A stretch of 64,000 nucleotides of DNA, from positions 1 to 64,000 of the forward strand of contig CAJQUW010006404.1 of the NCBI GenBank assembly GCA_907163375.1, given 5' to 3'. This document shows positions 35,149 through 47,117 of this stretch, in pieces. Source of the DNA: Prostheceraeus crozeri (lineage: Eukaryota; Platyhelminthes; Polycladida; Euryleptidae). A model generated the notes under the pieces. That model saw only the letters and a list, made by a program, of their open reading frames with translations. It was not told the DNA's origin and did not search any database. Made by a program: the position numbers and the translations under genes. Position 1 is the stretch's first letter; the number at the start of each line of letters is the position of its first letter.

Positions 35149-36475
35149 CCCTCCAGGCGGTGGGGGGCATATTTATGCCCCCCCTTTGTATTTTTTGATC
35201 TAATTCATGAAATATGAAACGTATGATTCTGAAATTTTCAGTAGCTTATTTTTTGCGTATTTTTGACAATTTCCTGTAAAATTATTAAAATTGGATCACA
35301 GAAACGACCTTTACATGACCTTTTATTGAAAAGTACTTTCGAAATTTTATCAAATCAGTGAAATTCTTCAGAAATTTTGTCTATGAATGAATTGCTATTG
35401 CTTGGAATCACTCATTACGTATAGAATAACTTATTTGACTATAAATAACTTTATGCTTATCACGGTTTACCAATTCAAATTTGAAAATAAGCTGCATATA
35501 CTACTTACAATGATATTGTAAGTACTTTATAGAGTAATATTAGTTTTTACATCTTTTTCATTACTGTTATGTATTGAAAATATATTCACATGTATATGTT
35601 ATGTATTTTCTACATGTAGGCAATGTATTTTCTACATGTAGGCATGTACATGTACTATTTGAACATAAATATATGGAATACTGTTTTCAAAATTTGTAGA
35701 AAAAATGAGTTCTAAACACTATAAAAGATTTTCTAAACACCTTGGTTCTAAACACCTTGGCAGTAGAGGCAATAAGTCTGCGTATCACGTTCAATCGCCT
35801 TCCCACTGCATCCTTTCATCACTTACAAACACGCCGAAGGCGCTATTGCGTGACTAATTTGACTGCATTGGAATCGGTAACAGTTTTCTTCATAATCAGC
35901 TGTAACCAAATTTGATCAACTTGAGTTGTATTCAACAATGAAAAACATTTGTTTGAATCAAATATGCTTCTATGACATTAACAAAAAGCTCTTTTAATAA
36001 GAGTGATAAATGTTTCAATATTTTTAGAGTCCTCTCTGTTGATTATCTCAAAAAAAAACTATATATATAATTTTATTTGATAATAACTAAACAAATAAAT
36101 TTTCAAAATTTAAAATGCTATTTATGCATATATTCAAATTTTTAAGCAATGCGAACATCACCATTGTATTCAGAGAACTTGAAACATGTTTGAGTCAATT
36201 TTTGCGATAATCTGATGATAAAATTTCGCTAAAAACATAAAAAATACATTTTTCTGAAAAAAAACGCATTTTCAAATTTTGAAATGCTATTTATAGCATG
36301 AAGACAGTCAAATTAAGTAATGCAAATGGCACCACTGAATTCAGCATGTCCGAAATGTGTAAGGGCCAGCATTTCATAAAATTCGCACACTTAGTTTAGG
36401 ATATCCTGGGGGGGGGGCATAAATATGCCCCCCCCACCGCCTGGAAGGTGGCTGAAGGGCCCACCGCCTGGAGGG
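35149..36475. mobile_element. Non-autonomous piggyBac-like element
   Basis: Both ends carry TTAA (35,145-35,148; 36,476-36,479) followed inward by the inverted repeat CCCTCCAGGCGGTGGG. TTAA plus a CCC start is the piggyBac signature. Next inward both ends have a palindrome of G6-9, CATAWWTATG, C6-9 (35,163-35,185; about 36,412-36,436). The right end has an extra duplicated stretch containing CAGGCGGTGG again. The 1,327-bp interior is very AT-rich with no transposase frame, so it would need a transposase in trans. Confidence 0.8.
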
Positions 36476-36479
36476 TTAA

Positions 36480-36929
36480 TAGAAAACCCAAGTTTGACCC
36501 AAATCCCAAGGTCCGGCCTTATGTACAGTATAGGTACTCAGTACCTTCCACCGGTTGTTTCCCCATCTATTCATTCAGTCGTTCCTACAATATCGCTGTC
36601 TGAATAGCTCATGCAATTTCAAAGGATAATAAGACGTATAGACTAACTTCACCTTGGGAAAGTTTATTGTGAGCTAAGAATCCTGTACTTATAGTTGATA
36701 TATGAGAACGTTCTCCTTTGCATCCCCTTAAATAGGCCACTATTTGGAAACTCTTCCTACTTGAAAGTGCAACATCAATGAAGCGAAATACTCTACTCAA
36801 AACAATCAAGCAAAATTTCTTCAAAACAGTTTCTTGTACAAAATTATCTCCGCTCTGATTGGCTGGTTGAGATTTAGAATCAGCTGTTGGTTGACAAATC
36901 AGTGTTGAATCAGCTGTGACTTGCACTCG
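36480..36929. other. Upstream flank of a candidate host gene
   Basis: Starts with CCCAAG-rich words, then moderately AT-rich sequence leading into the CpG-rich segment at 36,930. Nothing else is recognised. Confidence 0.35.
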
Positions 36930-37146
36930 GACAGTCTCTGGACATGTCATCGTTTGCCTATTTTCTTTTCCTCGTCGTCGTGCTCTTGTCTGTCGGCGCC
37001 GACTGGTCTAGCGTTTCGGCGTCCTGATCACGACGCCACGCCTGTGGCGACATTGCTTTTAGCGCGAACGCACGCAGAGCTGCGTCACTTGCATCTCGAT
37101 CGAATCCGAGTGCTGTGGTTGTGTGTGGTCCTCCCATCCAACTTTA
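36930..37146 (+). promoter_or_regulatory. CpG-rich segment, probable promoter/5' UTR
   Basis: The most CpG-dense stretch of the window (for example CGTCGTCGTG, GGCGCCGAC, GCGCGAACGCACGC) in otherwise AT-rich DNA. It directly precedes the signal-peptide exon at 37,147. It contains a short upstream frame (36,944-37,027, 27 codons) that ends before the main ATG. No TATA box is evident. Confidence 0.45.
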
Positions 37147-37267
37147 ATGGCTACTGAGGGAGCAGATATTGTTAATGACTCCATCCGATTTATTTCTTCA
37201 TCTTTTTCTAAGATGTTTTCCATCTCCATCCTACTCCACATATTGATTTTGTCTACAGCCGTCCACG
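37147..37267 (+). CDS. Candidate first coding exon: signal peptide of a secreted or membrane protein
   Basis: An ATG at 37,147 opens 40 codons plus one base. It ends at G followed by the splice-donor consensus GTAAGT (37,268). The translation has a hydrophilic lead (MATEGADIVNDSIRF), then a classic signal sequence, MFSISILLHILILSTAVHG, with a small-residue end suited to signal peptidase. A phase-1 intron directly after the signal peptide is very common in secreted and receptor genes. The upstream CpG-rich stretch fits a promoter. The rest of the gene is not identified; downstream exons would lie on the plus strand, perhaps beyond the window. The internal Met (MFSIS) could be the real start. 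Confidence 0.5.
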
Positions 37268-37269
37268 GT

Positions 37270-40200
37270 AAGTTATTGTTTTACTGTTATGATGTTCGTG
37301 GATTTACATAGTCAAGTCTTTGAAAAAATTATAGGATATGTGATTTAGTCTAATATTGCACAACTAAAATTTACACTCAGATGCAGAAAGGAAGTTGCCA
37401 GAGGATACAACGTGAGCAGTTTTCAAGTTGGCCTTTTAGGATTTGCGCGTATACATATAGGTATAGCGCTTACATGCCATCCTTGAAAATCACTGTCGCT
37501 CAGGCAGACCACTGCACTTCTTCTGATACAACTCACAGGGATTTATTTCATTTTGACTCTACACACGTACTTACCTGGGCATTATTGGAAGTCTGATTTA
37601 TTGAATCATCAGTAAAAATATTTTCTTTGTATACAATGCGATTTCAAAATTTTGGGTTAAACACTAAACAGCATTCTTTACGACAATTATCTGATGCTCA
37701 GCCTTTGAAGAGTATTAGACGTGGATAGCTTTTACACTTTTCGATTTTTGATTAAGAGAATAGCAGTGTATTGGTTATATTTCATATGACAGACATATCA
37801 AGTTTCTTCACCCCTTTCAACCGATTATTGCTTAACCACGCGGCAGCCACTGATTGATGCGAAAAATGTTGATATATAGTTAGGTTGCTAGTGATCATGA
37901 TAAGCCGATACCTGCCCTGATACTCAGTTCTCAGAACTCGTTATTCTTCCAATTAACCTCGCCTTTTTAGACTGGTCACTGACTATCGAATTAATTGATG
38001 GCACTGCTCTGCCGAGAACCTGATGAATAATAGTCGTTAGGTTGATAACTTTTCAAGGCGATCTTAGATATTTTCGGAAAGACATAGCAAAAGTGAGAAC
38101 CTGGTTTTTGTAGGAAGCTCGGGTTGTATTGGAGGTCTAGGTTGTAATATATCCTGGTTTGTAAAAGAGGAAATACGGTAGAGTGCACACTAAGAAGACA
38201 AGACAGTACGTATATTGTCGTTATCTTTAAACTGTATAATGAATATATTTCAATAATTACTACAGCAATAATCCACTTATTAACATGTAAATGAAATAAG
38301 AGAGGACTTAACGCGATAAATAGTCATATTTAAGGCAAATTAAGGAGAACTAGGAAACAAAGAAAGACAACAATGTCCAAGGCAGACAAGCTGTTTCACA
38401 ACACCGTGCTATCCTCTGGAAAAGGTCAAATTTCCGCACTAAGAGAAGGAACGCTTAGCTGTAGCACAAGCTGATGCCGAGTCCATCTGCATTAGGTTCC
38501 ATATAAAAAGAGGCATTTGAAGACAAGTTCTTAACGGGGCTGCCATTTAAAGCTCATTGCAATTTCCGAACTCGATAAAATGCTTCTTCGAATATTAACA
38601 TGCCATGCTTCATTATGCGCATGCATCGCATGAACGTTTTAACATAAAAATGTGATATTTAACCCAGAATGAATAGAAAATTATGAAAATACAAAATTTA
38701 TAAAACAGTGAGATTCCTATTAAGTTTCATGAACCTGTTGATCAACCATTTCTGTTGTAAGCATTGCTAAGTTGACACATGCAATTCAAATGGTAGGTTG
38801 ATATTGTACTCCCAGGTCTTTGGCATCAGAAGCAAACCCATTCAATGAATGATTGCAAACACACCGAATATTATTCATAAAAAGCTCTATTCAAGAGCTA
38901 ATTAGTAATTGAGGCATTATCGTCGCATCTCACGCGCATTACACAACCTTCAGGTTCAAAGAAACTCAGAACTTTTGGCCAAGTGCACTTTTATTGACAA
39001 CCAGTGGAATTTCTCTGAATTGTATTATCTATATGGCTGTAGAATGAGCATCTGCTTCCAATTTCAATGCATCAACAGCGCACATCAAATACCAATATGA
39101 AATTGCAGTTACATAATAATTTCGGGGTTTGAGCCCTGGCGCATTAATGTCCCAGTACTATGGATGTTCCGAAAATTCAACCATCGTGAGACTAATGGCA
39201 TTTGACTGTCACTGTGCACTGAGCCAACGTTCCAAATCCAAGCTGTGAGTGCAGGTTAATCGAAGAATTCACGCATATTGCATCACTATTTGTGAAATGT
39301 ATAAAAGGCACATTGGAAGCTTCGCCATTTCGCACTGTCTTCCCTGGGCTTTTCAACTGCATCGACTTATCCAATGCATTAATCATCATGGGACCAGTTA
39401 TCGCATCGCAGCTACTTGTACATTGACCAAGAGGGGAATGCAAGCCCACAAGGGAAGAGATGTAGCCAAATCTAGTCATCTCTGTCAAATTGAAGATATG
39501 CTCTACTCTTTATCTATGAAAGGCACGGTGTGATGCTCGTAATTAGGAAGCAATCACCTTTGAAAAGCATTAAGAAACTGCTCCACGGATGACATCATAG
39601 AAAATACTGTGCTGGTCACTGTTCACAATTGATCTTGAGATTCTTTTCAGCTCCATACTTATCGTCAAATTTTAAAGCATCAAGATCATTTCAAGTTATG
39701 CACATTCAAATGAATGATAAGAAGTCAGTACACAATTGAATTAAAATCTTTAATTTCTGCTCAGTGACAGAAAGAATCATTCAATTTCCAGACAGTTTGC
39801 AAACATCCAAAGACTTATGCTGACTTCGTATTGATTTCAGACTAGCTTTATGTGGACAAAATTTGTCTATGAGAATTTGATTAGTGACTTTCTCTATTTG
39901 CTTTTCCAATTAGTTCTGCTCAGTAGTTTCAAGGAGACAGGATTACTTTGTTTCTGATTAAAATAGACATTATAGACTTATTTCTGCGATTTTTGTGACA
40001 TGAATGAGATACATGTATTTTCATGTGATAACTGACGAAAACTTGACGTTTATCAAAGTCAACCATCAATTTCCAACTGTTATATTGTTCCCTCTCCAAT
40101 TCACTGGGCGAAGGTTAAACCAAGATTGAAAGTTTCCTCAAATAAAATAAAATAAATACATAAATAAACCTTGTTTATACTCGGAAACACATTTGGCATG

Positions 40201-40310
40201 GAGCCTTTCTTCCATGTGGCCGAGTTGTTGTTTTTCCCAATCTCATTCTTTTTTGTGCTGAGCGTTTAGCAAGATTGCAGAGTGTATATGTTTTAAAAGT
40301 CCTAGGTTTG
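37270..40310. other. No recognisable feature (possible intron)
   Basis: AT-rich sequence, plausibly the first intron of the gene starting at 37,147. Short open frames (37,381-37,596; 39,192-39,533) show no family signature. An (AAATA)n run is at about 40,141-40,166. Confidence 0.4.
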
Positions 40311-40317
40311 TCTCAAC

Positions 40318-40385
40318 CTAAGTTTGAACCAAGGTCTCCAGGACGCAGAGAGAACACTCTGCCGCAAGGCTACAGCGCCGGTCAA
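40318..40385 (-). repeat. tRNA-like (SINE head) remnant
   Basis: The minus strand shows GGCGCTGTAGCCTTGCGGCA (box A-like) and TTGGTTCAAACTT (box B-like) at tRNA spacing, but the stems pair poorly. It is probably a SINE head or tRNA pseudogene. Confidence 0.4.
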
Positions 40386-41066
40386 CTTGAAACTTGAGAA
40401 TATAACTAAAATTCACAAGGAGGGATTCAAATGTGACTCACAACATAAAAAGTAAATCCTGGAATGCAGTATCTGTGATAAATCTTTAAAAATAGACATT
40501 TTTAGCTTGAAAATCATCTTGACATATTTCATCTTATAATCATTCATTCTGTCAGATAGTCTGCTGATTGGAGGCGGATCTTCTGTCGTACTGTCTGACA
40601 CGTTGAAATAGTTTCTACTCGAGCTGTCCACCGCATTTCACTCTCGATTAGATAACATGATTGGGAATGAATGACAGTTAGCGCCTATCTCAATGACGAT
40701 CATTGTTGCTTGACTGAAGGATTCTTGATACCCGATCAGGCTGGCTTCCAACTGAATCTCTGGTTACAGGTGTATGATTTTCAAGTCTGCACATTAAGAG
40801 GAGATTAAAACTACTAAAATGAAAACTAATGCGATCAGTTAAACGCGCCAGGTTTATCAAATACAGACACAAGCGCTCTCACGATCTCATCATCATTTTT
40901 TATAATGATAATAAAGTCTTAATCTGTTGTACTATTAATCTGTCGGTCATTTGTCATTTTCGTCTCCTCGGATCGTCTGTATCACATTCTGGCTGTCATT
41001 TTCTTTATTCCAATGGAATCCACATTTATTGGCGCCTCAATAAATAACAAAGAAAAGTTTCTGAAA

Positions 41067-41190
41067 CAGGCAAACTGCTAATACGTGCGAACTGCCGATA
41101 TATACGAACCACTGGAATAAGAATGCCAATATCCTGAAAACTGCCGATGATTGTGAAGTGCTGATGTATGAGAACTGTTGATATCCACAT
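41067..41190. repeat. Degenerate ~18-bp tandem repeat
   Basis: About six to seven diverged units on the theme GAACTGCCGATATATAC, for example GAACTGCCGATATATACG, AAACTGCCGATGATTGTG, GAACTGTTGATATCCAC. Confidence 0.4.
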
Positions 41191-41194
41191 GCTT

Positions 41195-41688
41195 CGCCAT
41201 ACATTTTTTGTGACAACATTGTGTAGCAATGTTGACCCCAAAACGGCAAAAATTTATGACCACTAGAAAGAGGAAAACAATGCAATTCTAGTGGCATCTC
41301 TCCAAGCCTTCTCCTCTAGCATCTCCTCCAGGACGATGATGCCTAGATTACCCACAAATTGCATTTGATTTTTTTCAAAAATAACTTTCAGTTTGAATTA
41401 ATATAATAATGAAAGGGTTAAACGCTTCTCCTGAAAGATGTTCGTTTACAAAATTTTGAAGATGCTCAATCTTGAACGGCTGTAACTTTTAAGCTAGCAA
41501 TTGACATGCAGTTACCTCTTACTGAAAAGATCTCATATTTCCCAAAAGCGTGCTTACTTCAACTTTCATAAGCAGTCTTGAGTTAGGTGCTCTGTTGGAG
41601 CCATGTCTACAATGTATGTAATTTGACACTGCTAAGTGAACTAAGTTGATCATACAAATGGGTGGCATGGACATGAAAGGAAAGCTGA
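41195..41688. other. No recognisable feature
   Basis: Unrecognised sequence between the degenerate tandem repeat and the second Tc1-like element. Confidence 0.35.
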
Positions 41689-42339
41689 ATACAGTTCATT
41701 CCAAAAATTATGACTCTGGGTTTAGTACTTTTCGTTTAATCTGAGAAAAGATACAAAGTTTCATTTTAGTCAAAATCTTAAATCTGCGTCCCATTGGGTT
41801 TGCATGTGTATTTCTTTGATCCTATCTGACAAGAAGAGGAACTCACTAGAACTCGGCAGACGTGCCGATTCGAAATAGGCATATGGTGTGAAATCATTCT
41901 GTGAAAGTCTCACTTTCGGCCTCGTTCCCTGCAGAAACTCGTTCTGGCTGCCGGAGTATTATGTTTAAGGTGGATGGAGGTCAAAATATGAAAATCGCCA
42001 ATACCAGAAATCTCAAATTTTCAGTGTGAATGCATGTGAGCATGGCGATGAATCAGATACAAGGTGAAAGGACTTTCTCTGAGCATTTTTTTTAATGTAC
42101 TGCTCGTCGAAATCGGTGTACTTTTAGAGGTCATGATGTCACGAATTCATTGCATAATTTTCTGCTTCTATTGATTGCTTAAAAGTTGTTTACATCGTCT
42201 GGCTCTAACAAGGTCATTTCAGGCTTCAATATATATGGTGTCTAGACGTCTACATAACCAGATCAAATGTTGACCCAGATAAGTTGCAAGCAAAATTTCC
42301 ATTCGGTTTGAATTCATCTTATGTCATGATGACTGCTTC

Positions 42340-43270
42340 GAAGCTTGTGAAAGTGGTTTTGAAGGGCAAAGTCTCTCTCTTTTTTGTCAGAAGGACAGTC
42401 CGAACTGCTGGTTAGCCGAAAAGTACAGACGTCCCAAAGACCACCGTCCACAGGTGGAACACTAATTTATTCTCCCTTTCCAGAAAAGCTGGATCTGATC
42501 GGAAGAGAAAGACACGTTTTCGAACAGATCGGATGATTATTCTCTTTTAGTAAGAAACGATCATTTTCTGTCTTCAGCCGAATTGAGCAGTTCAGTTCGA
42601 CAGCCGACGGTTTTTGCCATGACAGTGAGACGTCGCCTGAAAAATGAGCACTTCAAAAGCCGTAAGAAGTTATGAGGGATCAAATTGACCGCCAACCACA
42701 AGAGTCTGAGGCTGAAGTGGGAGATGCAACATTTCCACTGGCATTCTCAATGGAATCGAGTTGTTTGGAGTGATGAAGCTTCTGTCTGTCTCAGAGGTCG
42801 CGATGGTCGTTTGAGAGTTTGGATGAAGTCAGGTTGCGCATTTCCTCATCAGTTGACATTGCGTGTGAATGAAGGAGGTGGAAGATGGTTGATTTAGGCT
42901 GCGATATGGATGAATGGTCGATCTGATCTCCATATCCAAAGGGATAACATGAATTCCGATGGATATGTGAATGCTTTCCAAAGGCTCATTCCTCCGACTG
43001 GATTTACATGGATAACAACGCCACTTGTCACATTTGTGCAGCCAATTCATTCAAAGCTCAAGCCGTCATGTGAACTTTGAAATGGCCCGCTTGCTCACCA
43101 GACCTCGATTCAATTGTTATGTCTGGAGTTTACTGAAGCGTGGTGTGAGACGATCAATCCTTCCTGGAGATGGTCTTCCTCGACTTGAAACTTTGCTAAG
43201 GCAAAAGTGGGAGCGTTTAGATTAAGAAGTAATCAACCGCCTGATCAAAAACCTTCCCGGTTTCGACAAG
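42340..43270 (+). pseudogene. Tc1-like transposase remnant
   Basis: Pieces in several plus frames match copy 1. Examples are SRKAGSDRKRKTRFRTDRM (basic linker), LKWEMQHFHWHSQWNRVVWS and SDEASVCLRGRDGRLRV (first Asp), and a later CSPDLDSI-like stretch. Stops and frameshifts are numerous (at least five), so it has decayed much further than copy 1. Confidence 0.7.
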
Positions 43271-43341
43271 TGATTGAACTTTCTGGTTAGTGACATTACG
43301 AAATATTACTGATCACCAGAGAACCTAACATGGGCCCATTT

Positions 43342-43385
43342 CAACTGACTCTAAAGAGCCACTAATCAACAAAGAAAAGTTTATT
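43342..43385. repeat. 44-bp dispersed repeat, copy 1
   Basis: Begins CAACTGACTCTAAAGAGCCA. The partner is at 48,741-48,784, in the same orientation. Confidence 0.8.
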
Positions 43386-43494
43386 GCACCCTTCATTTTC
43401 GTTTATTTGCCATATTTGTATCTGCAATTGACAAAATTTCAGTAAATGAGACAAAATTAAGGTGGTCCACGTTTTGTGATCATCACTAGTTAAT

Positions 43495-43505
43495 GGGCAA
43501 TTTCA
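43495..43505 (+). repeat. Left terminal inverted repeat of the DDE-PHD element
   Basis: GGGCAATTTCA, 5 bp after the right end of the Tc1-like copy 2. The first subterminal word follows at 43,511. Confidence 0.55.
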
Positions 43506-43510
43506 TTTAG

Positions 43511-44028
43511 TAACGGACGCTCGTTCGGAAGCTTTTAGAAGCTCTGTAGGCTTTTAAAAACATCATAGAGCGCTTATTTTGCAGATATATATGCGTCCTA
43601 TCCATCTTTATATACTACCAAAAATTCAATTTGAAATTCGTACTGTAGCAAATTCTACGACCACAAATGTAGCCGTAACGGACGCTCGCGGAGAAAAACG
43701 CGTTTTGACTTTTTAATTTTAAAATGTAAAACTCTGCGAATTGACATTAAATAATCCAAATAAATTACATTTTTCTGAAACCAGAAACACAAAACTTCAA
43801 GAAAATGCTTTTGGTTTGATGATTAACAAAGATGGCTTGATTTTACAGACCTCAATCCATCGTTACGGACGCTCGCGTAACGGACGCTCGTTTTGTCCAA
43901 GTGCCTAATTTCGTAGATAATTATACTTTTAACCAACTTTTTCCCGACTTAACTTTAGAATAGCATTGTACTGCACAGCTGGTATGATATTCTAACAGAT
44001 TTTTGCAGGATAACGTTACGGACGCTCG
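43511..44028 (+). repeat. Five subterminal copies of TAACGGACGCTCG (left side)
   Basis: Copies at 43,511-43,523, 43,676-43,688, 43,863-43,875 (TTACGG variant), 43,878-43,890 and 44,016-44,028 (TTACGG variant), all in the same orientation. CGGACGCTCG is invariant. Such iterated words are typical transposase-binding sites; that role is inferred. Confidence 0.8.
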
Positions 44029-44183
44029 ATTTTTTGGTATTTACGCACAATTTCTAGACTTCCACTTTATATTCGACTCAGTCAAAATATTCACATTCCA
44101 TTTGAATCAATGTGTATTTAGGAAGCTCAGCGCACGTTGTGCTGTAAATATGCAGTGTAGCACATGCGCACGAAGTCTTAAAA

Positions 44184-46686
44184 TCACAAAGTTTTAATGA
44201 TGTTACACAAGTCACACGTGTAGCTTTCCAAGTCTTTTTCGCTATCAATGCAAGATTGATGAGCCCACTCCTTACAGTGCAGACACTGAATCCATTTCTC
44301 CGCTGGTAGAGAGTTACTCCAGTAGTCCTCACATACGAGACATTGGACGTCAGGGCTTGTATCCGGCATTTCAGAGCTGGTCCGATCAGTTGCTTCTTCA
44401 TTTGTCTGCGCAACTTCGTCTGCAAAGGAATATTAAACACCCTGCAGTACGCACACAGGCGTGTGCTACATATATACATGTGTATGAACAGTATAGGCCT
44501 ATAGCCCGACAAAGAAATTCTGTGCTACAGTTGACCTACTGTATCTCAGCATGCAGTGGAAACAGTACTCGTAGTATCCTTTTTCGTAGATGAAGTAAAC
44601 CACGTGTACACAGATTTTTAGCTCACTGAATTACACGGATTGTAAGCTTACGCGTAAATTGTGATAGTCTCAGTATGCTGAACTTACTCTGTGGATTTGC
44701 GTAGATCACTGTTCTGCTGTCCATGCTTGTACTGAATGCAGAGACCTCCACACGATAATGATCAATTGATTTCACTTGATGGATTTGCTGCGTGCCAGGA
44801 ATTGATCTCACTTTACTCCAATAGTGAGCCATTTGATCAGCCAAGGTTTCAATCTCTTCATTTGGAATCCACGTGAAGTGGACAGTCTTCAACACCTCCT
44901 TGGCTAGCTGGAAAAATCAAATCATTCACAATTTAGAACTATACGTATGCCTCAGAAGATAGGCCTATGGATGCACATACATGTAGGCCTACGTAAATTT
45001 GACGCCAACCACTTTATAACACAGATAATAATTAGGCCTATGTAGGCAGCAAAATGTGTCGGCATACTTTAAAATTTAATTCAATTTACATGTAATAGAC
45101 ACATTGATAGCAAGTCGTCTAATGCACTAAGAGCTGAATCAAATATAGACGTACATGAACATGTAGCCGAAACTTACCTCAAAGCATTCTCGTGGAGTGT
45201 TGACGACACGATCGGATCTAATCCTGTTCCAGATCATTCGCTTGGTTGATCCTCCTAATCCGTCGACGACACCTTTCCCATGCGACGTTGCAAAGAAATT
45301 CCAATCGATTGAAATATTGAAGCGCGAGCCCCACAAGTGCAGATTGCTAAACAAGAATTTCTGCTTGAACTGAGAAGATGGACCGTCGGAAATAAAATTC
45401 ACATGCCTTATGTCAATGTACTTCGAGGTCAAATGATTGAGGATCTCTTGTACGAAGACATAGATTGATAACTTTGTGTGTTCTAAGTTGTCTGACCATA
45501 TCACAATTGATTCTCTGGTGTTATCCGTTATCCATGCATGAGAAGTAAACAGCGAAGCTTGCTTATGACTCCAGTAAGCACTTGAGATTTCATTCTGATG
45601 CTTAATTGTGAAATTTTCACTGAAATCCACTTGCACGAGAACTGTCTTTCCATCTACCGAAGATTTTGCCATTTCAAACCACTCCTGTTGCTTCCTTTTA
45701 ATGAAGGTATGTAGCAAGAATGGCTTGAGGTCGGACTTGATGCCTTTCAGAATATCTCTGACTGTTTCCGACTTTGAGATCAACTGTGGCAGCTTTGTAG
45801 TGTCCTTAGCCCAAATGTGATACGATATCTCTTGGCTCTCATCTTCAACATCGACGTGTATATTCTCAATAGAATCGCGACAGAACTCGCACTGCGATGA
45901 CATGCAATCTTCGCTTTCTTGATCATAAACGATGGTCGATATGAACTCACGAAATTGATAGCTGATGCCTGGGTCAACGGAGTTGATCGCTTTGAGTCGA
46001 AGGCGCATGTTTTCGTGCATTTGACAAATGCAGACGGAGTGAGGTGTATTGCACATCAGGAATACGTGACGTGGTCTCAGCAGACTAAACTTTGTCAGAC
46101 CGACTTCGACGTCAGCATGCTGCAATTTGAAGATTGCATGCGCTTCTCTGATGGAGATCACCATGTAGCGCTTGGGGATATATCGCTTTCCTTCTACAGT
46201 TCTCTCAATGAAAATATCCTTCTGGCCTGGTGCTTGCCACGAGATACTATCCAAGAGATAGAAGTCCTTTACTTTTCTCGAAACCTCTTCTGTTATTTTG
46301 CTTCGTCGCCGGCATATAATCTTCGGCTTGTGTGACCTGAGCAAGTCAGCCAAAACACGTCGCTTCTTCCTTGGAGACTTTGGCAAAGCGTCCTGAGCTC
46401 TCTTCACTGCCTTACCAAGGGCCTGTGGTGTGTTGTAAGGTTCTTCAGGCTGATCTGTCGTTGCGATAATCTCAGACTTCTTTATCTTCTTCAATAATCT
46501 GTATTTCTTGTGGCGCTCTTTCTCCTTCATCCTGTGTTGTCTCAATGCTTCACCTCCATTCGATTTGATCTTCTCCCTTGCAATTCGCTTTCTCTCTCTT
46601 TCTTTACGTCGATGTTGCTCGTTGGCGCGTTTAGAATCTCGGTATCGCCTTTGGCGGATCGCTGCTTTGCTCTTATGACCATCCAT
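44184..46686 (-). CDS. Three-exon DDE-type transposase-like protein with C-terminal PHD finger (654 aa)
   Basis: Exons on the minus strand: 46,686-45,178 (ATG at 46,686, 503 codons, donor GAG/GTAAGT), 44,907-44,688 (acceptor TTTTTCCAG, donor A/GTAAGT) and 44,419-44,184 (acceptor TTCCTTTGCAG, stop TGA). Phases 0 and 1 match exactly. Residues 1-80 are strongly basic (KAAIRQRRYRDSKRANEQHR), probably DNA-binding. At about 212-224 comes CNTPHSVCICQMHENM, then CMSSQCEFC (261-269), both possible zinc sites. A DDE-like core follows: VQVDFSENF (Asp354), ISDGPSSQFKQK (Asp434) and SHGKGVVDGLGGSTKR (469-482). The C terminus is a PHD finger with all eight ligands (C603, C606 to C645, C648), which in other proteins reads histone tails. 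No lesion was found. Similar uncharacterised invertebrate proteins exist from memory; the superfamily name is not known to me. Confidence 0.75.
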
Positions 46687-46893
46687 CGACGCAGTCAAGC
46701 AGTTTAATGATGCTCTCAACTTGATTCTGTTAAGGTTAACGTAAAGTCAATAGGAATTTAGGTGTCATGGGCTAGCTGTGAGAAAATCATTCGCCTCCCT
46801 GCTGCCTTGCCGACTAAGCCTTAGATGAACAATTTTATTGTCTGTCATAGATATCTACATGTACAGGGCATCAGACGCGGCAAGCAGCTTGCC

Positions 46894-46916
46894 GTAGTCA
46901 GCTGCTGACTACGGTC
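46894..46916. repeat. Near-perfect 23-bp palindrome
   Basis: CCGTAGTCAGCAGCTGACTACGG, within the 5' region of the DDE-PHD gene. On the minus strand it overlaps a short open stretch (ATG at about 46,960, after a CTCACAG acceptor-like site) that could be an upstream untranslated exon. Confidence 0.5.
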
Positions 46917-47117
46917 GTGACTCGACCCTGCCGACAGCAAGTCGCCATTCTCCTTCGTCATCTGTGAGAAAAATATTTGTTCTCAGGTTGTCTACAACTT
47001 GACTGACTGCTCTGTGTGACACAAAGCACCAAGCTTTTATCAGATGTACAATGTGGGGACAGATCATACCCAAAAAGAAAGGGCAGTGAACACTTTCGAA
47101 AATGGGCACCCGTCGCG

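Larger units (their letters stand above)
41692..43489 (+). mobile_element. Tc1-like transposon, copy 2 (decayed)
   Basis: The right end (complement of 43,455-43,489: AGTGATGATCACAAAACGTGG) resembles the inverted repeat of the element at 6,193-7,843 (about 18 of 25 positions). A weaker left end begins CAGTTCATTCCAAAAATTAT at 41,692, after TA. The interior carries pieces of a related transposase. The right end lies 5 bp from the 43,495 element. Confidence 0.55.

Noticed and set aside
38018-38050. CTGATGA at about 38,020 as a hammerhead core
   Set aside because: No GAAA box or closing stems follow.
45919-46335. Plus-strand open frame of 138 codons
   Set aside because: It is the antisense shadow of exon 1 of the DDE-PHD gene.
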